Positions 20,501 to 28,986 of a stretch of 28,986 nucleotides of DNA are shown here, piece by piece. A program made the translations under genes and the position numbers. Where the stretch lies: the NCBI GenBank assembly GCA_001970955.1, contig MPUH01000935.1:1-28986 (forward strand), in the 5' to 3' direction. Source of the stretch: Stentor coeruleus. Its lineage: Eukaryota > Ciliophora > Heterotrichea > Heterotrichida > Stentoridae. The notes below the pieces were generated by a model. It was not told where the DNA came from, searched no databases, and saw only the letters and a list, made by a program, of their open reading frames with translations. Position 1 is the first letter of the stretch; every line of letters begins with the position of its first letter.

Positions 20501-21850
20501 AAAATAGAAACCAAGAAAAAACTAATAGAAGAGAATAAATCAAAAATAAATTATTTAAACGGTAAGATAGTTGAAATAAGTAAATACGAGAATGATTTCA
20601 AAGAAAATAAAATTTCTAATGATAAAGTTAAGGAAATTCTTGAATCTGAAAAAATGGAAAGTCAAGGAAAAACTCAAAGCGAGTATTTAATTAATAAAAT
20701 AAAAGAATTGCAACTAGAAAAGAAAGAGATTGAAGAAATGATATTGGAAGTATCAGGAGATATTAAGAGTGCAAGAGATCAAAAAAATAATTTAAAAATT
20801 CAAAAAAATAATTTGATTTCAATAAAGAAAAGTCTTGAAACTGGATTTAAAAATCATACACTTGATTCTTACAGCATAGATCCAGATGAGTTTCTCATGG
20901 GTTGTCGCTTCAAGCCAGGTACAAGGGAGCAAGCCATAAATGAAGTGAGAAATTTAAATGATAATGATTATTCTGAAAAAGATGTAAACTTTGGATTAGC
21001 TAAAAATTATGTTGGCAATATGTTTCATATAGTAATTCTTGAAAAAGATTATAGAATAGTTCCTAAAAATAATCAACAAGAATTTTTCAGATACGGAAGT
21101 GAAGTGACTTCAGAAGGGAAAGCATATAAAGCTATAATTGATGGGGAATATTTTGAGGTTGATCTTCAACCAAAAGCTTCACGAGATGGTAAAAAAATGG
21201 TTTGGCCAATCAAAACTACATGGGTAGGAAGAAGAGATAGAATTCCATGGTTCACAATTACTCATCAAGTTCCAAATATAGATTTTAATGACGCCTCTAT
21301 CTTAAATACAGACGCTCAAATTAAAGATAATAATAAGCATAAACTTGAATGTAAAAATGATATTATAAGACATAAAAACAGAAAACAAAAATTTGATGGC
21401 AAATTAAAAATTATGAATGATTTATTAAAAAAAAAAGAGGAAGAAGTTAAAAAAATAAAAAGAAATGAATGTGTTACTGTATTGGCACAATTGAAATCAA
21501 ATAAAATGGAACAATTGAAAAATATTGAAGAATATAATGAAGTTCATGATAAGGATATAATTGATCTAGAATATGAAATAAATAAGTTAAATGAGGATAA
21601 TGAAATACTCAATAATAAAAAGATGCAACTTGAAAAGGAAAGAAAATTAATGGCTTTATTAATATATGATCATCTAAAGGTACTTAAAAACTTATGCGAT
21701 TTTTGCAGTTCTCTAAATTATGGAACTTCAGGCAGTGTAAGAAATGAGTCATTAGAGAGCGCTAGAGAATATATTACATATTATTTACAAAATATAAGTA
21801 TCATTAAAAAAGAAATCTCTCAGGAACTCAAATTAGTTAGTATATTATAA
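17511..21850 (+). CDS. Large P-loop GTPase-like coiled-coil protein, paralog A (split by an assembly joint)
   Basis: Two ORFs (17511-18020 and 18089-21850) are one gene: 17511-18011 joined to 18110-21850 gives 1413 residues collinear with paralog B. Residues 1-165 form an unrecognised beta-rich start; about 170-650 are mostly helical. The G domain begins at the P-loop GSTGSGKST (662-670). Switch II is DCPGFRDTRG (739-748), as in GIMAP/AIG1- and septin-like GTPases (usually DTPGFxDT). A weak G4 (ITKVS, near 817) lacks the usual Asp, so guanine specificity is uncertain. Coiled coil follows from about 955, then a module absent from B (about 1097-1221, with W and GRRDR), more coil, and a conserved end containing 'ENLESA'-like 'NESLESAREY'. 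Membrane or stress role is guesswork. Confidence 0.88.
17928..18109. repeat. Single-N joint inside GTPase A: 84-bp duplication plus 13-nt unmatched tail
   Basis: 17928-18011 recurs exactly as 18026-18109. Between them are 13 unmatched bases (18012-18024) and the N at 18025. The unmatched bases create the stop that ends the first ORF. Paralog B reads straight through at the same site (around 24535), so the split is not biological. Confidence 0.88.
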
Positions 21851-22771
21851 GATAAGATGCTTCTTTAGCATGCATTTATTTAATATATATAATATGAATT
21901 AAATGAATACATTATTTTTCTTTAAATAATGCTATGCTACTTAAAAGATAAGTAGTTAACTTTAATGAACTGGAAATAATTTTGTTTTCTTAGTCATATG
22001 AGAATAAAATCTATTAGTGGTATTAATTTTCAAAAATAAATTAATATAATTTAACATTTACAATCTTATATTTGTATGATACTCTTAAAATTAATTTCAA
22101 TAAATTGGAAACAGGAAAATTTAATTCTAATTTTTATGCATTAACTGTGCAAGATAATAATTATTTAAATATCTGGCAAGATTTTAGAAACCTATAAATT
22201 ATATAAATATTCAATTTATTACCTCAGATGAAATATAAGAAAAAATAAACAAATTTAGTATTCAAATGTGAAAAAGCAAAGAAAATCTTGAAAAAATATT
22301 ATAAGGTATTAATTGATGAAAATTGAACTGCTAAAATACATAGGCGTCATCATTATGAAAATAGTAAAATTGCAAGGACATTTCTAGTATTGAGAGACAG
22401 ATGCTTCATTAATGGTAGCTTATATAATAATTGTAATTTTTTATGAAATTTAGGGCATACAGTAAGAGTTGATCGTAAAAATAATATAAATTGCATGTGA
22501 AAATCACTTCATTATTTAAATATGGTAATAATGATGAGCTCCACAATATTACACGCTTTTGCTAACTTATCGAATAAGAGATAGAAAATTCATTTGATTA
22601 ATAATAGCTTCAGATAGACTCGAACAGACAAACCCTTATTTATCAACTAGAAAGAAGAATCCTATCAGATCAATTAAGGTCTACAAGCTGATTATTATAT
22701 TTCTAAAATTGAAATTATTCCTTAAATATCTTCAAGTATTCAAAACTTTTAAAATTTGCAAAAAATATCAA
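21851..22771 (+). pseudogene. Decayed coding remnant downstream of GTPase A
   Basis: Two stretches read like old coding DNA. One (about 22033-22196, plus) carries 'KLETGKFNSNFYALTVQ' and 'NIWQDFRNL' before a stop. The other (22264-22446, plus) runs 60 codons starting KCEKAKKILKKYYK with one in-frame TGA at 22324-22326. Residue make-up is richer in charged and Trp/Cys residues than random AT-rich DNA would give. The second stretch has a homolog after GTPase B (27470-27720) with more frame breaks. I do not recognise the family. Intron-containing coding sequence is an alternative. Confidence 0.4.
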
Positions 22772-23204
22772 CATCGCCCCTTTTTCGCTATGAAATAAAT
22801 TGGCCTTTCAATCAATGATCAAATTAAAATTTATGATAAATAATTTTATTTACAAAATTTATTACAAATATTAGCCCCTTTTATGGCTTAAGTTGAACTT
22901 TTTGTAAGAATTTAAGAACGGGATAAGCTGAAGGTATTGAGTTGTTTGCCTTTCCTTTAGGGATTAATATAATTGAGAAAAATATATTTTAATGGCTGCA
23001 ACTTGTAATATGATACTCATAAAATACTTTAGGAAGATTTTCTGAAAGTGAATGAATCATCCCTGGTTTGAATTTATGCATTAAGGTTTCGTGTGATTCT
23101 ATAAGATGTGGAGTTTTAGCTTGAAAAAAACCAAGATAATCTCATATCTTCATGCCTTCATTTTTCAGATTATAATTTAATATATAGAGAGAATCGTAAG
23201 AGTT
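22770..23204 (-). pseudogene. Broken minus-strand gene fragment, unidentified
   Basis: Reading leftward from 23204, one frame stays protein-like for 107 codons to a TAA at 22881-22883. It has two in-frame stops: TGA at 23142-23144 and TAA at 22989-22991. Segments include 'DYLGFFQAKTPHLIESHE', 'HKFKPGMIHSLSENLPKVF' and 'IPKGKANNSIPSAYPVLKF'. This composition (P, G, H, S) is unlike random translation of AT-rich DNA. Further left, 'IAKKGR' resembles 'LAKKERSLYL' in a similar broken frame at 28310-28462, so related remnants lie after both GTPase units. I do not recognise the family. Confidence 0.45.
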
Positions 23205-23388
23205 CTAGCTATTCAAAAAATAATAATAGCTTTATGAACATAAATTATTTCAACGATTAAATATACTTTAATTAAGCACCCATTCTATTAAAAGANAAGG
23301 TCATTTAATATATAGAGAGAATCGTAAGAGTTCTAGCTATTCAAAAAATAATAATAGCTTTATGAACATAAATTATTTCAACGATTAA
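23175..23388. repeat. Single-N joint with an 86-bp duplication and unmatched ends (N at 23296)
   Basis: 23175-23260 recurs as 23303-23388. The left copy runs on into 35 unmatched bases (23261-23295) before the N. The right copy is flanked by AAGGTC on both sides (23297-23302 and 23387-23392). The two sides therefore do not simply overlap end to end, and the order of sequence here is uncertain. Confidence 0.75.
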
Positions 23389-23730
23389 GGTCCTCTGTAC
23401 TGAGAGCAGAATCTCTCAGTGTATGGACAATAAATCCTTTTGGTTCAACGAAAAGGAAGGAGTAGTAAAGTGCTAAGAGGAATTGCGATATGAGGTAACA
23501 ACGCTTAAGCGGCCAATAAAAAGTACAAGAGAGATAATTGAAGAGAGGAAAATCAGAAAGAAGTGAAAAATTGAGACTGGAGAGTGTCAGAACCAGACAA
23601 GAGAGAAAAAATCGGAAAAAACGAAAAAAATGTATGGAGCTAAAAAAAAACAGAAATAAAGAGTTTGAAACTTTGAAGATTAGAGCTTACAAGTGTGAGC
23701 GATTTATTTTCTTTAACTAAATGAGCTAGT
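23389..23730 (+). other. G-rich island with three inverted repeats, origin unclear
   Basis: This segment lies between two uncertain joints (23296, 23794) and is visibly richer in G and C than its surroundings. It has a perfect 8-bp stem (23399-23406 with 23413-23420, 6-nt loop), a 7-bp stem (23435-23441 with 23451-23457) and the palindrome CGCTTAAGCG (23502-23511). A 60-codon Lys/Arg-rich ORF runs 23538-23720 (begins MKRGKSERSEKLRLE). Another frame upstream also reads plausibly ('ESRISQCMDNKSFWFNEKEG') with stops. It could be a structured RNA, a decayed element or a misplaced contig. I cannot decide. Confidence 0.35.
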
Positions 23731-23805
23731 ATGCTAAAATAAACATATTATATCTTTTAAATTTATAAATAATTTTATTAATTTATATCAAAGNAATGAG
23801 CTAGT
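23720..23805. repeat. Single-N joint (N at 23794) with an 11-bp shared motif
   Basis: 'aatgagctagt' occurs at 23720-23730 and again right after the N at 23795-23805. The left side continues for 63 unmatched bases (23731-23793) before the N. The duplicated unit B starts immediately after this joint. Confidence 0.6.
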
Positions 23806-24034
23806 TCTTAAAAGTATAAAAATTATTTAAGATTTTAGTATTATAAAATATAGAAAAAATTTGCCTTGAATGTATTTCAAAGCTTATGCCAATAAAATGA
23901 AATCTTTGATACTTAAAAAGCTCTGAGATAATCAATGAATGCTTTTAATTAATCAGACAATTGAATTTGTATCTAATAAATAGACTTAAAATATTTCCAT
24001 AAAAATTTCTATAATTTTTGTCTTCAAAAATTAA

Positions 24035-27000
24035 ATGCCTATATTAATTATGAGCTTTTGTACCCGAAGCATAATAGAACAAAAATCAAAAGCCTTCATT
24101 AAGTTCACTTCAAATGGATTGCAAATGAATAATCTCAGAAAACATACAAAGCAAACACTAAAGATCAATGACCGTGTTGCAAAACTAAGCTATGGGGAAA
24201 CAATTTCTATATACTCATCTGAAGGAAGTATAAAGGCTGAGATTCTCTTTGAGCAGCAAGTTGTTGAGGGGGACATTGATGTTATTTTAGTAGGAAAAGT
24301 TTTAAATCTTGAAAAAACTGGAAACTTAAACGGAATAGGTATGGGAATAGTTTTTTCGAAAGAAAAAAGAATTCTTTACATTGGAGAAGTTAAAGGATTA
24401 AAAGGTGGCTCAATAAAATTTACTGATTACGAAGATTATAATAAACTAGTTGAATCAATAAAAGATGTTGGAATTTCGCAAGTTTCTTATGACTTAAAAA
24501 TTCTTTTATCGACTATGACTTTAATAAATTCTAAGATAAGATATCAACAAAACATAAATTTACCTCAGGATATCTCAGAAACTCTCACAGAATTAGTTAA
24601 TATTTTGAATACAAATTGCAGCATTAGAAACAATGATTTAAATACACTTAAAAATAATTTAGCAAAAATTATACCTGAAAAGTGCTACTGGGAATTTCTA
24701 GAGATGTTTTTAGAATTTTATTTCATAAGAAGACTGCCTGCATTTGCGAGCAGAAAAATAATTAAAGGATTTACTCAAGATTATAAAGTAGAAGATATTT
24801 TAAAACTTTTTACTAAATATCAAATAACAGATGATACCTTAAATAGTGAAATTGAATCAAGGCAGTCTATGTTTTATGAAAAGTATAGCTCACTTATTGA
24901 TGATGAAGATGATATTACAGAATGGGATTTGATGACATGGATCAATCAAATTCTTAAACAAAAAGATAAAATTAATAATAGCTTATTTCAGCTTCTTGAC
25001 AAAGATGACAAGTTTTTTAAAGGAAAATTTTTGAATTACAGAGATCCAAATACGCAGAGAACAATAATTGCTGACTATATTGAAGATTTTGCTAAAAATG
25101 CTCAGGAAATTACTATAAAATTTTCAGGATTTCATTCGATGTTAATAAAATTTTCTGAAAATCAAATTCAAATTGAATCAAATTTATATAAAGAAAAAGG
25201 CCTTTCAAATTATTTTTTTAGAACTGCTCAGCTATCTGCAAATAATAAAATCCAAAATTCAAATAAAGTTATTATTTCAGACTCATCACAATCAATTCAT
25301 TCAGGGGAATACACTTTAAAAAGGCTTAAAGATCGAGTTAAACGCCAGGTAAAATTTATTTTCTTAATAGTAAACGAATATATCATACAAACATTTACTC
25401 TTGAAAATACTGAAAATTTGTACAAAATAAAAATTTACCTATCAAAAATAAGCATCAAGCCTATGAGAATAAAAATAATTAAAAATAATGTCTCCGTTGA
25501 AGAATATATATCCTATGAAGATATGGATAAGTTTATAAGAGTAAGTATATTTGATATAAAAAAAATATGCGAGCCTTTGAGTGTTTTGATGCCTCACATC
25601 ATAATTGATTTTTATGAAGATGCAAACAGAAGAAAAATTCAGCAATTGGCATTAATCAAAGGCAAGCTTGAAAGACTTAGAATTAGGTTAATAAATAGCA
25701 AAGAGAAGCGGATCCAAATATTGGAAGAATATATTAATAGAAATCTCACAGAGATAACTCCAGAATTTGTCGCAAGATTAGAAGATAAATCATTCTCAAT
25801 AAGAAGTGTTTTACTGAATTTGACTGCAAAATATTATGAGGAATTGTTTATTATAAAAACACCTGAAGAAATCCTCTTAAGATTAGCTCTTCAAGCTCAA
25901 TATGAAGCATTAGTTAATAAGAAATCTAGCTTTGATGTGCAGCAAACAATGGAATTAATTTCTGAATCAAAAAAATACGCTGATCAAATTAGAGGGAAAC
26001 AAATTGTTATTATTTTAGGTAGCACTGGCTCAGGAAAGAGTACAGCCTCTTGCTATTTAATGAAAGCAGAAATGAGAACTTACATTACTCAATTAGGTGA
26101 TGATGCAATTGAAATCGCTAACAGAAATTGTGTAGATGAATACCCTAAAATCTGTCATTCAATAGGCAAATCTGACAATTTATACGCTAGAGGTTACAAA
26201 CTAAGTGTCTGTCTTAAAAATAAAACTCCAATCCAATTAATGCTTTGTGATTGTCCAGGATTTCGTGATACTAGAGGAATTGAATACGAACTTTGTAAAA
26301 ATTTGAGCATAGACAGAGCAATAAAAAGTGCTGGCTGTATTAAGGGCATAATATTTGTTATTCAGTATAACGCATTTTTGCAGGACGGAGGCCAACCTGT
26401 GCTAGAATCGTTTCAAAATCTAATTGATATTATTCCGGGTTTATTAGAGGAAGAATCACTACTAGATTCAGTTTTTATACTTATTACAAAAGTATCTGAT
26501 AAAATAAATATTAATACTATAACAGAAAGGATCAGAACTCATATAAATGAAATTGAATTATTAATTGAATATCAATCATCAAATTATGATGCATCAGACG
26601 CTTTACAATATAAGTATCAAATGTGGAGTAAAATACAACAAATTAATGCAACTGGGCATTTATTTATTGTAAATTTTGGTGATTTTCGACAAAGAAAAAA
26701 AATTTTAAATGCTATTTATAAAAGTCAAAATATTCATATCTCCAAATTTAGTAGTGCAATAGTTTCGAAAGAGCTTTATAAAAATTATGCTGATTTTATA
26801 GAAATTGAGACTCATTCTTGGATTAAAATTGTTTTCCCAAATTTTTTAAAGCATTTACCAGAAAAAATAACTGAGAAAATACAGGAGTTGGAAAAAAATC
26901 TTATATTAATAGACAGCAATTCTAATAAAATAAAAAGCAAGAGAATAGAAGAATTAAATAAAGGTCATAATAAGGATATAATTAATCTAGAAAAGGAAAT

Positions 27001-27256
27001 CAATAATTTGAATGAGAAAAATAAAATATTAAATGAAGAAATAGTGCAGCTCAAAAAAGAAAGAAAGTTTATGGCTTTATCAATATATGATAATCTAAAG
27101 GTACTTGAAAACTTATGTGAATTTTGCAGTTCTCTAAATTATGGAACTTTAGGTCAAGTAAGAAATGAGTCATTAGAGAGTGCTAGAGAATATATTGCAT
27201 ATTATACGGAAAATATAAGTATCATTAAAAGAGAAATCTTTCAGGAACTCTATTAG
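24035..27256 (+). CDS. Large P-loop GTPase-like coiled-coil protein, paralog B
   Basis: This intact 1073-residue ORF ends in TAG. It is collinear with paralog A through the N-terminal region, helical middle and G domain. The P-loop GSTGSGKST starts at 662 and switch II DCPGFRDTRG at 739, the same residue numbers as in A, so there are no net indels over the first ~740 residues. The G4-like ITKVS lies near 817. After 'PNFLKHLPEKI' (about 945) it passes through a short Lys/Glu-rich coil straight to the shared C-terminal end 'NESLESAREYIAYY'. It therefore lacks about 340 residues found in A. The start is shared with A (MxILIMSFCT); the second Met is an alternative. Function is unknown. The switch II motif suggests a GIMAP/AIG1-like P-loop NTPase. 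Confidence 0.9.
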   Translation: MPILIMSFCTRSIIEQKSKAFIKFTSNGLQMNNLRKHTKQTLKINDRVAKLSYGETISIYSSEGSIKAEILFEQQVVEGDIDVILVGKVLNLEKTGNLNGIGMGIVFSKEKRILYIGEVKGLKGGSIKFTDYEDYNKLVESIKDVGISQVSYDLKILLSTMTLINSKIRYQQNINLPQDISETLTELVNILNTNCSIRNNDLNTLKNNLAKIIPEKCYWEFLEMFLEFYFIRRLPAFASRKIIKGFTQDYKVEDILKLFTKYQITDDTLNSEIESRQSMFYEKYSSLIDDEDDITEWDLMTWINQILKQKDKINNSLFQLLDKDDKFFKGKFLNYRDPNTQRTIIADYIEDFAKNAQEITIKFSGFHSMLIKFSENQIQIESNLYKEKGLSNYFFRTAQLSANNKIQNSNKVIISDSSQSIHSGEYTLKRLKDRVKRQVKFIFLIVNEYIIQTFTLENTENLYKIKIYLSKISIKPMRIKIIKNNVSVEEYISYEDMDKFIRVSIFDIKKICEPLSVLMPHIIIDFYEDANRRKIQQLALIKGKLERLRIRLINSKEKRIQILEEYINRNLTEITPEFVARLEDKSFSIRSVLLNLTAKYYEELFIIKTPEEILLRLALQAQYEALVNKKSSFDVQQTMELISESKKYADQIRGKQIVIILGSTGSGKSTASCYLMKAEMRTYITQLGDDAIEIANRNCVDEYPKICHSIGKSDNLYARGYKLSVCLKNKTPIQLMLCDCPGFRDTRGIEYELCKNLSIDRAIKSAGCIKGIIFVIQYNAFLQDGGQPVLESFQNLIDIIPGLLEEESLLDSVFILITKVSDKININTITERIRTHINEIELLIEYQSSNYDASDALQYKYQMWSKIQQINATGHLFIVNFGDFRQRKKILNAIYKSQNIHISKFSSAIVSKELYKNYADFIEIETHSWIKIVFPNFLKHLPEKITEKIQELEKNLILIDSNSNKIKSKRIEELNKGHNKDIINLEKEINNLNEKNKILNEEIVQLKKERKFMALSIYDNLKVLENLCEFCSSLNYGTLGQVRNESLESAREYIAYYTENISIIKREIFQELY

Positions 27257-27411
27257 CTAAATACTTTCTTTAATATGTCTTTAATATATATATATATTAT
27301 GAATTAAATAAATACAGTATTTATCTTTAAATAATGCCATGCTATTTAAAAGATAAATAGTTTACTTTAATGAACTGGAAATAATGTTTTGTTTTCTCAG
27401 TCATATGAGCT

Positions 27412-27593
27412 AATATTCAATTTATTTTCTTAGATGAAATATTAGAAGAAATAAACAAATTTAGTATTCGTATGTGAAAAAAGCAAAGAAAATCCTAAAG
27501 ANAATATTCAATTTATTTTCTTAGATGAAATATTAGAAGAAATAAACAAATTTAGTATTCGTATGTAAAAAAAAGCAAAGAAAATCCTAAAGA
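27412..27593. repeat. Single-N joint with a near-exact 90/91-bp duplication (N at 27502)
   Basis: 27412-27501 recurs as 27503-27593 with one G/A change and one extra A in an A run. It is an unmerged overlap like the others. The small differences may be allelic or base-call errors. Confidence 0.8.
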
Positions 27594-28085
27594 TTTTTTT
27601 TTATCATGGTATTCATAGACGATAATTAAACTGCTAAAATGCATAGGTATCATCATTATGAAGATAGTAAAATTTCAAGGATATATCTAAAATTGAAAGA
27701 CAAATGCTCCATTAGTGGTAGCTTATAGAATAATTGTAATTTTTTATGAAATTTAGGATACACAGTAAGAGTTAATTGTAAAAATATTATAAATTGTATG
27801 TGAAAATCACTTCATTATTTAAATATGGTATCAATGATGGGAAAATAAAGCTTCCATAATATTACACGCTTTAGCTAACTTATCGAATATGAGATAGCAA
27901 ATTCATTTGATCAATAATAGATTCAGATAGACTCGAACAGACAAACTCCTATTTATCAACTAGAAATAAGTATCCTATCAGATCAATTAAGATCTGTAAG
28001 CCGATTATTATGTTTTTAAAATCTAAATTATTCCTTAAATATCTTCAAGTATTCAAAAACTCTTAAAATTTGCAAAAAATATCAA

Positions 28086-28462
28086 TCCTTAAAATAACTG
28101 AATTATCTAAGTTTAGCTTATTTCTAAACTTTACAAAGCCTCTACTTTTTAATCCAACATTAAATTTCTTTTTAATTATCTTATCATAACTTTTTTCAAA
28201 GAAAATCCAGACATAGCATATAAAAAATTAGCTTATCTACAAGTTTTATTTAGAAGTTTTTTCTTAGTTTTATTATAACTCAGAAATCCTTTAGTAAAAA
28301 CTGGTGCAATTAAATTCCAATTATTATGATCAAATATAAACTTCGCTCCTTTTTTGCTAGATAATCCAAATCCTTACCAAAAAGTGCTTTTTCAAACCCT
28401 TTTCAACCTTTTGTTATTGTCTCTTCAGAGATTATATATTCAAACCACTCCTTATCCATCAT
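28086..28462 (-). pseudogene. Broken minus-strand gene fragment before UBE2D copy 2
   Basis: Reading leftward from ATG at 28462, the frame gives 'MMDKEWFEYIISEETITKG', a TGA (28403-28405), then 'KGFEKALFGKDLDYLAKKER' and a TAA at 28310-28312. After a frameshift another frame continues with 'FDHNNWNLIAPVFTKGFLSY'. A third gives 'GLKSRGFVKFRNKLNLDN'. This looks like a gene broken by two or more frame changes. The 'LAKKERSLYL' part resembles a remnant at about 22790 after GTPase A. I do not recognise the family. Confidence 0.45.
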
Positions 28463-28499
28463 GAGTTTTTTCTTAGTAACAAAAAATAAATTTTGATGA

Positions 28500-28748
28500 T
28501 TACTTTTTATTATTTTTTCCTTCTCTTCCAATTAAAATCACCTTTAAATTTATCTTATCAAGAGTCTAAAAATTTCATCCCTTTAAAAATAATATCAAAA
28601 AACTACTCATCGTCCATCAACCTTCTAATCCAAATAATTTCTTTTAATCTCTTCCTAGCCTCAAATCAAACCATCCTTTTTAAAACAAGTAGTGAAATAT
28701 ACCTGCCATATTTATTCAAAAGGACAAAGGTAAAACTACTCTAAATAA
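28500..28748 (+). promoter_or_regulatory. Upstream region of UBE2D copy 2, shared with copy 1
   Basis: From about 28530 to the ATG this matches about 15265-15499 with scattered changes. The last ~75 nt are best conserved, including 'tagtgaaatatacctgccat' and 'ctctaaataaatg'. The tract is C-rich and nearly G-free until about 28680. Conservation of non-coding DNA close to the ATG hints at a kept promoter or leader. Confidence 0.6.

Positions 28749-28986
<238 letters not shown>

Larger units (their letters stand above)
17280..22771. repeat. Segmental duplication, unit A (pairs with 23801-28085)
   Basis: Unit A starts at 'ctagttcttaaaag' (17280) and ends at 'aaaaatatcaa' (22771). The same order of sequence occurs in unit B, including about 230-240 nt before the GTPase start and 0.8-0.9 kb after the stop. 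Main differences are an extra ~340-codon segment in the A gene and about 200 nt (22007-22205) after it that unit B lacks. Confidence 0.88.
23801..28085. repeat. Segmental duplication, unit B (pairs with 17280-22771)
   Basis: Unit B holds the upstream region, GTPase B and the decayed 3' region in the same order as unit A. Coding parts and the last 150 nt before the start are nearly identical. The downstream part has drifted more, with many substitutions and small indels. This points to a tandem duplication after which the genes stayed under constraint. Confidence 0.88.
27257..28748. other. Spacer between GTPase B and the second UBE2D copy
   Basis: The first part (27257-28085) is the homolog of the region after GTPase A. 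It includes a more decayed version of the coding remnant and the N joint at 27502. From 28086 on, a minus-strand broken gene is listed separately. 28500-28748 is the G-poor region shared with the first E2 copy. A plus-strand 83-codon ORF at 28493-28744 is a chance reading of this promoter DNA. Confidence 0.55.

Noticed and set aside
22616..22640. 'gactcgaacagaca', which in reverse looks like a tRNA T-loop (TTCGA)
   Set aside because: The bases on each side do not pair as a 5-bp T-stem and no acceptor or anticodon stem can be built. It is conserved in unit B only because of the duplication.
23297..23392. AAGGTC on both sides of the 86-bp repeat, as if a small element with 6-bp target-site duplication
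   Set aside because: The repeat has no terminal inverted repeats and one flank touches the N joint, so assembly artefact is more likely.
28493..28744. 83-codon plus-strand ORF before UBE2D copy 2
   Set aside because: It lies in the G-free promoter tract. The matching region before copy 1 does not keep the frame open, so this is chance.

Overview
The window looks like macronuclear DNA from a heterotrich ciliate close to Stentor. (1) The DNA is AT-rich and most genes are single uninterrupted ORFs. (2) The only introns I can prove are two of exactly 15 nt (GTAA...TAG) in a phosphatidylinositol 4-kinase gene. (3) The genetic code appears standard: conserved proteins end at TAA or TAG, one coiled-coil gene ends at TGA, Trp is TGG throughout, and TAA/TAG never stand for Gln. 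Blepharisma shares 15-nt introns, but reading TGA as Trp would break the full-length conserved ORFs seen here. The organism assignment is an inference.

Left half (1-15950) is gene-dense. It holds a 5'-partial gene and a degenerate kinase-like gene (both minus). A plus-strand series follows: CK2 beta, SPAG6/PF16, SSNA1/DIP13 and a coiled-coil protein. Next is a large ARM/HECT ubiquitin ligase (minus), only 41 nt head-to-head from a PI4KB-type lipid kinase (plus). Then come a single-box HMG protein (plus), a second coiled-coil protein (minus) and a UBE2D-class E2 (plus). SPAG6 and SSNA1 are axoneme/basal-body proteins, so 2.3-5.6 kb is partly a ciliary neighbourhood.

Right half (15950-28986) is a recently duplicated, partly decayed region. 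Two paralogous large P-loop GTPase-like genes (A, 17511-21850; B, 24035-27256) lie in tandem in units whose homology extends from about 250 nt upstream to 0.8-0.9 kb downstream. Behind each lie broken coding remnants. A second UBE2D copy with its upstream region begins at 28749 and is cut by the window end. The local order is E2 - GTPase A - remnants - GTPase B - remnants - E2. Copy A carries an extra segment of about 340 residues, including a globular module absent from B.

The sequence has six single-N joints at which flanking sequence is repeated on both sides. These look like unmerged contig overlaps. One splits GTPase A into two apparent ORFs, although it is one gene. A strong strand asymmetry marks intergenic DNA: regions before start codons are almost G-free on the coding strand (up to 220 nt with no G), while regions after stops are C-poor.
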